A stretch of DNA of 64,000 nucleotides from Pomacea canaliculata. Its lineage: Eukaryota > Mollusca > Gastropoda > Architaenioglossa > Ampullariidae. Below are positions 1-13,500 of the stretch, piece by piece. Each line of letters starts with the position of its first letter. Within the stretch, counting starts at the first letter, position 1. The notes below the pieces were generated by a model. The model worked only from the letters and a program-made list of their open reading frames with translations. It was not told the origin of the DNA and did no database searches. The position numbers and the translations under genes were made by a program. The stretch is from contig NC_037596.1 in assembly GCF_003073045.1 (NCBI RefSeq), forward strand, positions 6,777,416 through 6,841,415, given 5' to 3'.

Positions 1-694
1 AGGTCGTTCTGTGAAGAAAATGAAAACCTTTTTGTTGGATTTTTTTTTTTTTGTGTGAAAGTTAGTAAAACTAGTGCAAGTAGGCTTGTGCTTAATTTAT
101 TGTTTGAGTGTGTTTGTGTGTGTGTTGAGGATGTTTTTCTGCTACTTTTGTGCGATTTAAGCAGGAAATAAAGTATACTCTTTGAGAAGTTTTTGTAACA
201 CTATGATGATTACAACTTTTGGTTTCTGATGATGCCACTCAGCAGTTGACATATTATCATTGTTTAAAATTATTGCTGAGCAGAGATGGTGATGGTGTCT
301 GTCATGAGACATCACAACCTCTCTATAGAGTATAGTTATCCCTATCTCTATTCCTACCTGACTGAAAACATGTTTTCTTTCCTATATTTGTTTACATTGA
401 TGATGTCGCCCTATCGCCCATCGGTCCCTTCAGTCTGTTCGTGCACGTGTGTTTGTTTGTGACAGAGAGAGAGAAAGACAAAAGGAAATGTGATAGTTTG
501 GGAGAGAGACAGAAGTGAGAATACGTATGGGAGAGTGTTATTGCTATACTGTGATGTGTTGTAATTCTAAAAATATTGTGTAGGCTATTGTTAGGAGTAA
601 CAACTGTATACACGTGTGCATTCTTTACTAAAATGTTAATGAGAATAAAAACTAGTTCATTAACCATAATAATAGAAAAAGCAGTGAAAATTAC
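1..694. other. non-coding, left edge (probable intron 4 of IgA)
   Basis: No coding exon or known repeat was recognised here. It contains a T run near the start and short GT/GA-rich patches. It lies directly 3' of exon 4 of the minus-strand IgA gene, whose donor is at 694-693, so it is probably intron. The Ig domain 3 exon seen in IgB and IgC is not in this stretch and must lie left of the window or be missing. Confidence 0.5.
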
Positions 695-3388
695 CGATTG
701 AATACCAATCCCGCCCATCTGTAAATCGTGCATTGTGGACACCTCCTCCTGGAGAGATAGACACAGAGAAGGTATAACGCCCTTCTTGTGTTGGTAAAGT
801 GGAGTTGAACTGACAGAAACCTGAAACCTTCACTTCGCTCTCTGTTATTAGGTCCGTCGTTGGTGATGTCATCATGGGGGCAGAGTCCAGGATGTCTGTC
901 ATCGACTATATAAATATAACAAATAGCACAAACATAATAGCAACTCATTTAGAGAATACAGAGACACAACCAAATTGTATAATACAAAGGTCGTCATATT
1001 TCAATTAGTAAGCTTAATAAACCCATGATTTAATCTCTTTTCTAATTAATCTGATCATGAAGGTCAAAAGGTCACTTTTAACACTATTTTTTTCACTTTC
1101 ATCGCTTTTTTTTGTTGTGAGTTTCAAACACACACACCACCTTCATAGGAGGGAGTAACAAGCAGCCTGCAACCAATACTCAATACACAGTTACATTATA
1201 CTGTATCGTTACACACATAGAATTGCGATACGAGAGAACATTTTGTACTAATACACTTCAACTGAGTGTACCAACAGTGTAATAGATTAATTGATGGATG
1301 GAATGAGCGATGTAGAGAAGTACGAACAAAGAAGCAGGTAAATGGAGGAAGATAAAATAGATACAAGCCTACAATCGTTTATACTCTATACATACACCAT
1401 TGGTGAGTCGACAGAGCTGACACGTGTACAGCCTTCGGGAGGAGTAGACTCGACCGATGACACATGACACACTGAGAGACCCTGAGGTGGTGACCGCTCG
1501 GCACGACACATTCTCAGGAAGATCTTACAGAAATTAGCAAGAACATGATTACTTCAGTGTGTGCGTGTGAGTGTGAATGACTCAAAAAAGAAGAAAATCA
1601 GAGAAAAAGAGAGACAGAGACAAATAACAGAGTGAGGCACACGAGCGCAGAGAAACCAAGAAATAATGCACGGCCATGTTTTTATAAAATAAAGTTAAAA
1701 CAATCAGCAAAAATAGAAAGCGTTATGAAAGGGAAATAAATAAAAGAAACAACAAACTCAAACTTGGTCACGTGTATGTCTGCGTATCTACTTACACGCG
1801 AGATAGAGAGGAGTTAGAGTATGTGTGTGGGTGTGAGGGGTTGCAATAAAGTTTTAAGTAAAAATTTTAAGTAAAATATCTCATAAAAATGTTCAAGTGA
1901 AAGTGGAATTAACGAAGAATTAAGAGAAGTAGATAATAGAAGACATCAAAATAAAGTTTGTATTGAGTGACATAAAAGATGTGGTCACATTTATCATTAT
2001 GTATGCTTAGAAATAAGCAGCTTCATATAAATGTCAGGTCTATGATTCTAGTCTAGAAATAAAAACAAAAATTTGAGGCTAAACTCTATGAAGGGTATAA
2101 CAGGAAAATATAGAGCTTTCGTACAGCTTCACTGATATTGTTTGAAACTAAACACGACACGACACAGACTCAACACAGAAAGCCGGAAAATAACGAGGAA
2201 GAGCAAACTTCTCATTAACCTGTAATTCCGAGAAATAAAAATAAGATAAAAGCCTTTTCTATCATCAATCTTTCGTACAAAAAAAACAACAAAAAAACTC
2301 ACTGCATTGGTAAGAACACTGACTTAAGTGTTTTCTAACCTGACACATTTTTGTAAAATAATGGAGGATGTTTTACAAGTATGTGACGATGACGGTCCTA
2401 TAAACCTTTTCAGTCGTTAACATAATTCACGAAGCTAGACTAATAAGAAACACGTACACACGAAGTTGAGCTGATAGCAGTCTAACATGGACCCACTCAT
2501 CTCGTTACACGAGAGGCTCCCGTTCACCAGCTGCACCGACTCCCATATCTTCGTGTTGTTCACAGCATTCACAACCATCATTCTCTGACCATCCACCATC
2601 CTCAAGAGGAAAAGTCCGCCAACTTCAGTGGAAACATAACATGTACCAATACTTTGTGGACACGACACCAGCAGATCGGAGTCCTGTGAGTCGCCAAATT
2701 GCACTCGCCACTGAACAGGACCGTTGGCTCTGCAGGTGAACTTTGTGGTTTGTCCCCAAGTGACGTCATAGATACCGTTGTCCCTGCACGGCTGGAGAGT
2801 TATACCTGTGGAGTACAGGGTGACAGTGGATTATTGGTTGGGGATGACAAAGCAGGTTATGATGAAAGGATGACAGAGCAGGGTATAAGCAGAGGGTGTC
2901 AGAGCGGGTTAGAAGTCTACAAAGTTTATATTCTATAAAGATAACTCGACTCTTTCAGAGATAGTCTTTCGAATAACTCACATCAGGTGACAACAATGTG
3001 CATCATAGCCATTCTTTCAGATACGCAGACAAGTAACTGACGGACACCCGGACAGACTGTCTGCCATACTGAAAATGAGTTACTTTTAACCGAAATACAA
3101 ATGAATAAAAAGAATACATTTAGGATTTTACAAACCTTTTCCCAAAACTGGCATGAAAGAAACTAAAAATTAGCTTATTGCAATTAAGATGAGAGCTGCA
3201 GAAAAAGTACACTAAAGAGAAAATACTCACGTCAGCTTCAGTTTACCTTTTTCTTTGACTTCATTAGCAGTGGTTTCTAGAAATCTATTCCATAATAATC
3301 ATTGTACGTTAAGTTCTAGTAAAATATGGGATATACCTTCGAAAAAGGACAATCCAAGCACAAGAGCAAGAGTGTGGACTGTGTTCAT
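695..3388 (-). CDS. IgA: secreted/membrane protein with Ig-like domains, family I, partial
   Basis: Four exons on the minus strand: exon 1 at 3337-3388 (signal peptide, starts MNTVHTLALVLGLSFFE), exon 2 at 2458-2805 (Ig-like domain 1), exon 3 at 1396-1523 and exon 4 at 695-905 (together Ig-like domain 2). Introns are phase 1, 1, 0 and then 1 after exon 4, all with GT donors and AG acceptors, exactly as in IgB and IgC. Domain 1 shows the Ig pattern KFTC, a Trp in VQWRV, and a late Cys in NGSLSC. Domain 2 begins LPENVSC and continues VSCVIGRVYSSR, then in exon 4 SGFCQFNSTL. The start is the only Met before the hydrophobic stretch. Exon 5 (domain 3) and any anchor lie outside the window. The family resembles the Ig part of gastropod Ig-containing recognition proteins, but no lectin or fibrinogen domain is seen. 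Role in recognition is inferred; the gene model is well supported by its paralogs. Confidence 0.8.
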
Positions 3389-3745
3389 TATCCAAATTCC
3401 AGGAGTGACTCTGACTACCTTGGTTATTTTTTTTGTTAATTAGTGTTAGGTAAATCCACCTACATATTTGTTCTACACCTCGAGCACAGTTGCTATCAGT
3501 TAGACAGGTCCATACTGTTGCTGTTAAAATAGGAAAGACTTTTTTTCAGAAGTGAAACGAGGAAAGAAATTAGTCTTGATGGCTCAAGCTACACAATACC
3601 TTAATATGTTCCTGGTACGAACTTCGCTAAGTCGACCTTTCCGATGTCGAATTAGTCAGTCCCTGGCCTTTACTATTTACAGGACATTCAACACGGAAGC
3701 TTTTCCTAATCGTTGAGAAAGACTACATTTCAAAGGACAATTACT

Positions 3746-4233
3746 TTACTCATGAAGAAGTACAGACAAGAAAATCATCGCTAAAATTCCACCTACAATG
3801 AAAGGAAGATATTCATCCTTGGCATCTCTAAACGCTTGATTCAAAGCTTTGGCACAGACGTTTACATATCTATAGATATATCCCTGATACACAAACACAA
3901 ACGAACACAAGCACAGACACAGATGATGTAAACTAAATACTATATGTATGGGATCTTTGACTGAAATGTGAAGGAGGGTATGAGAATGACACAAGATAAG
4001 ATCCGCACGAGGTAGACATTCTCTTCAGGGGACGGAACAACTGTTGTACTCGCTTGTTGGTGTTTAGAAGAGTTACTGTCCTTGAATATGCATAAACATT
4101 TAATGTCGAGCACAAGCCTGTTGTCGTGGCGACATAGATACAAATGTCCGAAAGACAAGATTTCTGTCTTTACACGTATAAAAGATGGCTGCCTCATTTC
4201 ATACATTCTATTCTGCACAGTTTTTCAAACTGA
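3746..4233 (-). pseudogene. possible relic of a family II-like gene (C-terminal part)
   Basis: On the minus strand, 3970-4215 reads ...DIKCLCIFKDSNSSK... followed by a Ser/Thr-rich stalk. The DIKCLC motif recalls the LECKLC end of the family II ectodomains. A separate open frame at 3749-3870 ends in a hydrophobic tail (FIVGGILAMIFLSVLL) and a stop, like an anchor exon, with a usable AG acceptor just before it. I found no consensus donor linking the two pieces and no signal exon, so this is either a broken gene or chance. It lies just upstream of IgA exon 1 on the same strand. Confidence 0.3.
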
Positions 4234-7200
4234 AATAAAAAAATTAAATATCAACATTATTTTAAATTAGGAAATTAATATTAATAAAAACCATATCGAC
4301 AATATGTATGCAAATATAACTGAAGCATATAAACTACAGATAAGTTAATAAAGGTACGAGAGAGATTCTCTCGCTGTTTCTCTCTTTCTCTCTAAAACAC
4401 ACACACACACACGCACGCGCGCACCCTTTCTATACATAAATGGAAGAGATTTATTTGCCAAAATAAAAATGAAATAATTGCGACAACGACAGGTTAGATA
4501 CACCTGAGAGAGGATGTAAACTCCTTTTCGTTTGACGTTTTCTGGAGGTAAATAGAACAACTGCTTTTGTATTCGTTAATTGAAGGGGAAAATAGGTGCA
4601 CGAACCATTTAACCATGTGAATGGAACCCATATGAACTATTTAATCACATGTCCCCGTGATGATGCAGGTTCACGAGGGACACGTAGGACATCGCATGGT
4701 ACGAACTACCTTCCCATTACAGCTTTCACAGCAACATCATCATCAAGTGATGATCGAGTAAACACAACTAAACTTGCAATGTTTGCCTTATTCCCATCTA
4801 GTTGCTGAGTTTATTGCATGTTTGTCGAGACTTTATCAAATACTTTTTTTCTGTTGCTGTTGTGATCACATAGCATAACAGTAAACTTTACAAGGACTAT
4901 TAATGACATTGAAATTAATATTTGGCCATGGACTTACTCCAGTCGTCAAGGATGATTCGCCTGTGGATTGAAATCCGGGATCAGAGAGACATTGCCATGT
5001 ATTCATTCGCAAAAACTTGTTTAAAGTAACTTTTGTCTATCTATTGAATGAGATACTGCATCATCCCATTGCTTTTTATTTGGGTCTGGTTTTATAGACT
5101 AACACTGAAGGGAATTTTCAGCTAAATTCTGGAGATCATGTGATTTTGTGTACATTGCGCTGTGTACGCTCTGTCCTTCTAAGGATTTTGTTTTTACTGA
5201 GAACAAAATAGGTGAATGGTGGTAAGAATGATTCGTGAAATTGGTAAATTAATCAGTGGACATAAAATTATGTTTAATAAATGTAAATTTTATAACTCTA
5301 TGTCCTAGCGCTTGGCACTTTACAAGTAATGATATTATTAAAAAAAAACTGTATCGAGTTTGCATACCTTCCTGCCCACACTACTGTTCTAGTCATAGAA
5401 CAGATCTCGTATCATGTATTATTTTCGTTGCTTGTAAAATAAAGCTGTGCTCTTTTCATAAATATTAACTTTATTGATCTGTCGTTACTGCTACACGTGA
5501 AGCCTTTTGCCTGGTTTTATGATTGACACAATTCCTATTTTGAAGCTCATATGGGTACTAATAGGACCTTGACCGTGCTGCGCCTCTCTAGCTGTAATGT
5601 ATTAGCAATTTCTAGGGTTTGCCACCATACCTAGCCTCAATGATGCAGTAGTCCCTGACAGAGGATTCGAGTCAGCATGTGTGATATGAGGCACGAATAC
5701 TGACGACAAATAATAGGTAGGTAATCATAAAAATAATGATGTATGCAAAGTCTTGTTAAAATTTAAGTATTTTGTAAATGATACACACTTTCTGTGTGAT
5801 ATGTCACAAAAGGTGGAGTTTCAGGCCAAAAAAAAAAACGACTATATTAAGCAAAAATCGGATTTTTAAAGCTGCAGAAGGAGTTCAAATAAAGTTTCTT
5901 ACAGACTTACAGGAAAAACTAAGACGGAAAAGTGGAAGGCGACATATCAAAAAAAAAAAAAAGATGGATGTGTGTCTTTGTATAAGCTATATAGATTTTG
6001 TTGTTTCTATGTCCTGAAAGACCTCAAGATTGGTCTTGGATACGTTTAAGTTGCGAGGGACTCAGCCAATCAGAGAGCTGGGATTATTTTTGTTTGAAAT
6101 AACGTGGGATTTTGACTTTCTGTACAAGATAATGTTTGTAGACTTGTATCTCGAAAATTAAAGAGGGGATATTTATTCTCCCGGATGTGGGGAAATAGTA
6201 TCTCCCACTGAGCTTTACCTAAGTATTAGAAAAACATTTTCACTCCAGTAGTCCTTTAATCGTAGCTGACCTCTCGAGTGGAGCCAGTACTCGGCCATGT
6301 CTCATAAAGAGCATCAGTCACTGGCGGTCCGCTTATGTCCATTCTGTGGGCTTGTTGAGACTGTGTATGTGCGTCTTAATGCTCGTGAGTGTTAGGAGGG
6401 GTTATTACTGATGTGACACGAGGTTCCGAAAACTGCGAAAATTAAATATCATATCATACGTTATGGGTCGTCCTTCCTCGTCTCTGATATTTTTCTCGTT
6501 CTCATGATATTGTTTGTCAAGACTTGCTTTAACTATCGGGGTTTTTTTTTTAATGTTGACTTGTCATGATTAATGTTCCGTCAAACTTGTTAGTCTATTG
6601 TTTGTTGACGAGATATTTCTTATCGGTTTCAGGTTGAGAAGAGGTGGACTTCTGCTGGTGCTCAACAAGGCTTAAAGATTATACTAGACAGGCTGTGTCA
6701 ATGTGTCATATTTTGTTTCCCAAATTACTAAAGTGACTGGTGTTCTAAAATAACTGCCTGTGAGAGCGAATAACAATGAAACATCTTTGGGATTAGCGTG
6801 TCTGGTAAGTAAATACTGTTACTATTTGTGGTCTTTTGTTTATTCTAGTTAGTTGCTGTTGTTGTTACTGCTAAAGCTGAGAATAGATTAAATGTGCCAA
6901 TATGTAGTATCAGTCTGTTACCAATAGTACATACATCATTTGGTATCAGAAAAAATTCGGATAGCAGTTATCGTGATCCTTTTTTCTGAAACTCAAGAGC
7001 ACTCTCTCTGTATCTTTCTTGTTCTAAATGTCTCTCTTCCTGTCCATGCCACGTCCTCAAAGGTTAGTAATAGGCTAGGTGACATCGCGATTTGCCTCTG
7101 TTTCATATTCTGGGAAGTCTCATGATGTCGACTCCGGATTGACTTTATCGAGATGTTTGTCTGGTCTCCCGTTGAGTACAGAAATGGAAACTGTTTTTGA

Positions 7201-7500
7201 AGTATTTTCACTACTGACATAATGTACTTTTACTGCTGACATACTGCGTTCTCCTGACGTGAAATCACCTTCCAGATGGCGGTCGAAGCTATCAAATATC
7301 ATCAAGACATTTGTCTTAGGTAACAGAGACAATCGCATCGACGCACTTGTATGCAGGCTTTTTCTATGTTTAATATAGAGTCCATATCATTTCTCAAACT
7401 GCCATATGATACCCGGCCCGCTATGTCGGGTATACATTATCATCTGGGTCGAATGGGGAAGCAAACATTATATTACTTGGCGAGAGGGGCGTGATCATTT
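4234..7500. other. intergenic, nothing recognised
   Basis: AT-rich DNA between IgA and G1. It holds a CT/CA-rich patch at 4360-4425 and A or T runs near 5340, 5828, 5950 and 6541. A 72-residue minus-strand frame at 7120-7338 has no recognisable domain and no paralog here. No exon matching either gene family was found. Confidence 0.4.
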
Positions 7501-7909
7501 AATTATAATTATAGGTTAATATGTGTGCGTGTGTATGTAGTGCGTAAGCATTACACTACTTGGAAATCGGAGGGGCAGCGAGTGTTGGGGAAGGACAGTT
7601 GCCCAGTAGTGGTGAAGGTAAGAGGAGAGAGTAGATGGGCACCACCTTACAAAAAGCTGGCCCCAACTAAAGGTCTCCAGCAGAAAGGATATATGACGAC
7701 CTTTATCCTTTTGTGGGCGATCCCTATCCCGATGTGTCACCCAAATGAACTTATATATACTTGCAGAGAATGCTTGTATAAAATATTCGCATCTTTTGAC
7801 ACCTGCTTGGAAAATTATATGATCAATTGTTAGCTGGTGCATTTAGCTTTAGGTGTTTGATAAGCAGAATTACTTTTTCACAGTTGCGGCACAGCTGTCT
7901 TCAGTATTA

Positions 7910-8110
7910 AGGAAAGGGGGGGGGGAAGTAATTAGTAATGTACACCGAGCGAGTAACTAAGACTATATCACGGCAAGGTAGCCAGGCCTGTAGACAGATG
8001 CCACATGCAGACAAAGAACAGCGTGCCCGAGACGAGAGCTGAACCCAGGACAGCCAACCCTCACTGTGTTGGTGACAAGCGCCAACCTTTACGCCACCTG
8101 GCCGCTCTGC
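7910..8110 (-). repeat. tRNA-derived SINE
   Basis: Read on the minus strand, there is a polymerase III A-box match, TGGCGTAAAGG (8086-8096), followed 39 bases later by a B-box match, GGGTTCAGCTC (8036-8046), as in a tRNA head. The body then runs left to a C-rich tail (about 7916-7926). The same body is present at 17318-17535, from the B box into the shared tract ending near 7990 here, so this is a dispersed family. Exact ends are uncertain. Confidence 0.7.
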
Positions 8111-8124
8111 TCGACGCAGGCATG

Positions 8125-9685
8125 CTTGCAAAGGGCCGTATGCGGCCCGCGGGCCGCATGGTTGCATGTTTGTTCTGTGGAGTACGGTAAATTTTCTGAC
8201 AGCTCGGTCGAGCAGGGCAAGCTTACTGTGCCTCTTTACAAATAGCAACTTGTAAATCCAGTAACTCTTACCAGCTAACGAGCGATTATGCTAGTCCACT
8301 GGTACTGGTTGTCGAGGGAAGGCATGTACTTAGCGTTGGCTCAGAGGCATTAGTTTAGGAATCTCTCTGTCCCTCAATCATTTCATGTATAATCTATCTT
8401 TTACGCTTCACATGATAGTGTGTGTGTGTGTGTTTTTTTGTACTCACGTGATCTGTTGTGAAATGCAGACGATATGTACCCCACCCAGGCCTGTCATAGT
8501 TGTACCTATTTTAACCTGTTCATGTTTTCAGTGTCAACCATACAATTTAAGTCTAAATACAGCGTCGTCAATAGCGATTGATTTCTTTAATTTCTCACTC
8601 TTTCTTCTCTCTCTCTCCGTTCGCACGCTCGAACATCTGAAATCTGACGATGACAGACTCTCAAGATTGTCTGCCTCAGATTGACTCAAATTATAAAACG
8701 TAGACAATAATTTTAAATATAAACACTGTTAAGAGTTAAACCTGTTAAGAGTACTGCACTTTCTGGCACTAGTCCATTAAAGTTTGTAAGACGAGCGAGT
8801 TACAAACTCATTGACAAGTACTGACTTGCACTCTCTTCGATAAGCGACGGTTTCATACACTCACTCATTGTTCGGGCGTAAAAATAACAGGCTGCACTCC
8901 TGACTGTCCTACTCAAGATGCACTGGAGGACTGTTGTCACGTAGTGTAGTTGTCACAACTGTAGGAAGGTTTGCGTTCGGATATTTCTGTATGTAATATC
9001 TGTCCTCAGGGAGTGTTCTGCGATTACTCTGGTTTCCTCCCTTTTCCACGTAGTGTTAAAACATAACCACTTTTCAGTTAAATCAGCCAACAAACCAGTG
9101 AAGAACAGTGTAGTTGGAGATTTTTCAGTGTTATAACCTGGCTGAAAAATAGTAAGTACAATAACATTTTGTAGCTTTCTCACTATGCTAAGAATAACAC
9201 ATTTTTTCCGTCGAAAATAACTGTTAGGGTTATTTTATTGTGACTGTTAGGTCACTGATATTTCTCACAATCATAAAACTATAAAGCATAAACAAATATA
9301 TAAAATGGCATCTTATTTTACGTACTTGCTCTCATACAAGAGAGAAAAAGAGAGAATAGGCAGTAAGCAATATTGTGTTTCTGTCGTCTGTTTATAGATC
9401 GTTTTTCTGTTTCTCAAACTAGTACCAAAGGGAAGTATAATAGCTCTTACAGTACCTGGTCGTCTAATTCTTTCCAAGGGAGGTAAACGCTGGACACTCC
9501 GTTTTTAATACACTTATTTCCCTTGTTCCGCAGCAACAGACTACATATTTCACACTTCAAAACAAAACAAAAATAATAATAAAAATAATAATAAAAGAAA
9601 TAATAAAACTGTACCTGATAATATTTAAAGCAACAAATTAATAAAATATTTTTATTTCCGCATTTATAAATTGTGATATTGTTCG
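8125..9685. other. intergenic, little recognised
   Basis: A GC-rich palindromic patch at 8138-8162 (GCGGCCCGCGGGCCGCAT) looks like a fragment of the hAT-type MITEs seen elsewhere in the window, but has no boundaries. A short GT repeat lies at 8416-8432. The remainder is AT-rich with no supported exon. Confidence 0.35.
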
Positions 9686-10530
9686 TTTCAGGTCAGGTCA
9701 GGTCAGTCCCATGCCCGGTCCGGGCGTAGGGGGGACCGTCCGGCAGCAGCAACAGATAGAATTTTCCACCCGGTCCTGTCTTGAGCAGATGAGAGCAGGT
9801 CCGGCATCTCGCGTTCGGTCCATTCTTTGATATTGGTGACCCAGCTTTTCCTAGGACGACCACGACGACGGCTCCCTTCGAGGGTTCCTTGTAGGATCGT
9901 CTTGGACAGGGTGTTGTGGCGGGTGACGTGACCGAACCAGGCGAGCTTGCGCCGCTTCACTGTTGCCAGAAGGGGCTCATGTGGACCCACGAGAGAGGTT
10001 ACGGTGCTCCGTACGTATTCGTTGGTCTTGTGTTCGCGGTACGAGATGCGGAGCAGCTTTCTCAAGCACTTGTTCTCAAAGGCCTGGAGTTTCTTTTCCG
10101 TTGCGGCAAGCAGCGTCCAAGTTTCGCAGCCGTAGAGTAGGATTGACACTACGAGGGACTTGTACAGCCTGTGCTTGGTACTGAAGCTGATTGAGTTGCT
10201 CCGCCAGATCCTGTCCAGCCTGGACATTGCTTATGTTGCCATACCAATCCTGATACGGATCTCTGCTGTACAGCAACCATCTCTAGTCAGGGTGGCACCC
10301 AAGTACTTGAAGCTGTTGACCTCCTCCAGTTTCTGGCCGTTCATGACGATGTTGCCGCTGCTGTCGTTGGTGGAAATAATCATTACTTTGCTTTTTTCTG
10401 AGCTTATTTCCATGCCATAGGCCTCCGCTCGCCTGGAGAGTCTGTCCGTCAAATCCTGAAGTTCGTTGTTACTGCCTGCCATGAGGTCAATGTCATCTGC
10501 AAAGCGGATTGTTCGTTTAGTAGTATGCAA
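9686..10530 (-). mobile_element. RTE-like non-LTR retrotransposon (LINE), 5'-truncated
   Basis: Two overlapping minus-strand frames (10231-10530 and 9703-10227) encode the end of a reverse transcriptase. The first contains the catalytic motif IRFADDIDLMAGS and the thumb region (EEVNSFKYLGATLTRDG). The second contains SLVVSILLYGCETWTL, RKLAWFGHVTRH and GRRRGRPRKSW, the typical C-terminal region of RTE-like LINEs. The frame changes between the two, so the copy is dead. Everything 5' of the active site is missing. The 3' end is a short tandem repeat (TGACC about three times, near 9690-9707 on the plus strand), as these elements often have. It stops 55 bases short of the G1 start codon. Confidence 0.85.
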
Positions 10531-10585
10531 ATATGTAGTATCGCAGTTAACACGTGATCTTCACGCCACGAGGCAGGAGGCAACA

Positions 10586-13500
10586 ATGAAGCTTATTCCT
10601 TTGCTCATCATTTTCACTTTATTCCCTAAAGGTTTGATGTTGATAGTTTAAAATGATCAAAACATTATATTTACTTGTTTATAAAGTAATTTATTGAAAC
10701 TTGTTTGATCTAACGTGGTTACTGTAACACAGATACGTTTTTTACAAGTAGGTCAATGCACTAGACCAGACCTGGGCAAAGACCGGCCGGCCTTCTCTCT
10801 CTGATTGGCCCGCCCGCTGGCGAAGGGATAGTATATATACTATATATAAAGTACTGGGTAAAACTGAGTTAAATATATTACTCCGGCCCTCTAACACCAT
10901 CCCAATTTCTCATGCGGCCCCTTGGGAAATTAATTGCCCACCCCTGACTAGACAGTGATTTAGAGGAATTGAACGTGTTTATCAAAACTTTCCATTGTTA
11001 ATTTTTTATGAACTCTGACTCTTGAGATCTCAAAAAGCCATTCGTTAGTAGATCGTTTTGTTTAGCCTTCTTTCATATACATACTTTTTAGTTTATACAT
11101 ACATTGCTTTCAAAGACTTTGATGTCTGTAGTTTGGTGTTCTTACTTTATACTTTTTGTATCAAGGTTTGTGCTAGCATGATAAAGGTTTGCTTTGTTTA
11201 TTAGTTTTTGCAAACCTCTAGTGTTTGTATTATTTGTTACTAGTCTGCTGAGGCAGAACAGTTCTAATGGGTTTGTAATGTAATCATTTTAACTTTAATG
11301 ATCTTAAGAAATCCAAAAAGTATGGGATTCAGCTTAAATGTGTCTGTGACCAACCCAAAGTACGAGCTGAGCTCTGTTAGGAGTGATGTGCAGAATTTTT
11401 TTAAATTTCATTTGAAAATGGTTGTGTCCAGTTTTAGGATACTTAAAATCAAATTTTATATGGTATAAAACACACGCCGAAATGTTTCTTACTTACCCTA
11501 ACATAACACTTCTGACAGTTTTTAAAGGAAGCAGTATGTTACAGACTATTGATGAGATTAATTTTTAGTGCTATAAGTTGTTTACTTGTCAGAAGTTTGG
11601 AATGCGTGATTAAGTCCGCACATATTTAATCAAATAAAAGCCAAAACACCTTATCAGTGTTCACTTACGAATATTCTTTATGACATGTTTAAAATCATGT
11701 ATTACTTGCAAAAATCAGGAGCAAATTATAATGAACATCAGTGTGTCGTAAGCCTTTGTTGGGTTTTTAATTCCGGACAAAACCACAGAATAGGGCTTAC
11801 GTGTCTGTGGACTGTTCCACGTATTTAACCAATCATGTGAAATAATTCTTTTTTTCACTATTCGATATATTGAAGATATTTCTTCAGTTGGTAATTATCT
11901 TTCTCCTTTCTTAGATTTTGACTATTTTCATAACTTCAGTTGACAGTGCCTTTCGTTGTGATGTAAAAAATAGGGGATACAAGTACGAAAGACGAACATC
12001 TTAAGGAGATAAATCACTACACAACTGTAAACTAATTAATCCTATTCTTTTTTCAGCAGACTCCTTTTTTAGTTTGGAATTTCAGATCATAAAGTATTAT
12101 TTAAAAATATTTTTATTGTTTCAGTATTTGCGTCAAACTCAGATACGTGCTGCGCCCAACGTTTAGACGACAAGATAAATGTAACCTGCACCTTCGACGA
12201 GACCAACTCTGATGGCTCAACTGCTCGGAAAACCCCTTTAATTGAGGTCACCTTCATTAACAAAAAGACAGTTTCTGTGATATGTCCACTTAATTTCCAA
12301 AATTACATAAATGGAGTAGGGAGCTGCAGCTGTACCAGACCATCCTCATCATCGGCTTTCCGCTGCACTGCATTGCTTGCGAGCAACAAAAAAGATGTCC
12401 GAAAAGTAGTTTGGAAAAGTGTTAGTGGGCAGGAGATGGATGTCTCAAAACTATACCAGACCTGTAACACTGCATCATTGAGTAAGTATAAATCAACATT
12501 CAAATAAGAAAGAATTTCGTTTAGAACAACAACAACAGCAACAACAACAAAAATTTGCTAACACACCTTGCCGGTGTCTCGATCGGTCTTAATTTGTCTC
12601 CTTTTCAAGCAAGGCACTAGTGCAGCGGTTCTCAACCTTTTACTTGTGACGCCCCCCCTGACGAACACCAGTACGTCCGCGCCCCCCTTAGTCGAACGCC
12701 GCGTCGAGGAAATCAATGAAATTCAACAACGGAAGAACAAAGTTCGTATCTGCAAGAAGTATAACTGTTAATGAAATTTTACTAAATCAAATTCTGCGGT
12801 GCTAATAAATATTATTTTATTGGACTCTCACTTTGATTAATGAGAAGGTTGAGCCTGCTCGCTGTTACATAGAGAAGCGAACCTGGGTGCGATGTTCGTA
12901 CCCACTGCTATTCGCAGCTCAGCCTCTGCGTCCACACGACTTCTGTATTGAGACTTCAGTGCTGCCAATGCTGAAAATCCTTGCTCACACATATACGAAG
13001 TTGAAAATGGCAGAAAAAATTTCATTGCTTTCTCAGAAAGCACCGTTAACGCTAATCCATAATTTTGGCACTGGTGTTATTTGGAAGACCATTTTCAGGG
13101 ATTGGTCACTCGAAAGGTCGATGCGGAGCTCTTCTTCTTCCGTGGACAACCCGCTTGTGCTAGGATCAGCCAGAAATGGATTACGAATCCAATCGTATTT
13201 AGTCACATCAATTTCAGCGAAGTAATGCTGAAACCTTTCTTGCAGTCCGTTTAGATGGGCAATAATTACATTCTTCACCTGATCAAGATTCAAGTTGTCA
13301 GCCTTGCACTTACACAAGCACGGAAACATCAAAAATATTTTCTTGACGTATCTTTTGCGTCCACAACGAAATTGTTCGGACGAAAGCATTCATCTTGTCA
13401 GTTGTTTGTAATATGGTGGTGTCTTAACCTTGCAGAGAAGTATTCACAACGTTCAGCTTCTCAAATATGTCCGATAAATATATCATTAGCAGCAGTCATC

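Noticed and set aside
7120-7338. 72-residue minus-strand frame with Ser/Lys-rich sequence
   Set aside because: No signal peptide, cysteine framework, splice context or paralog in the window.
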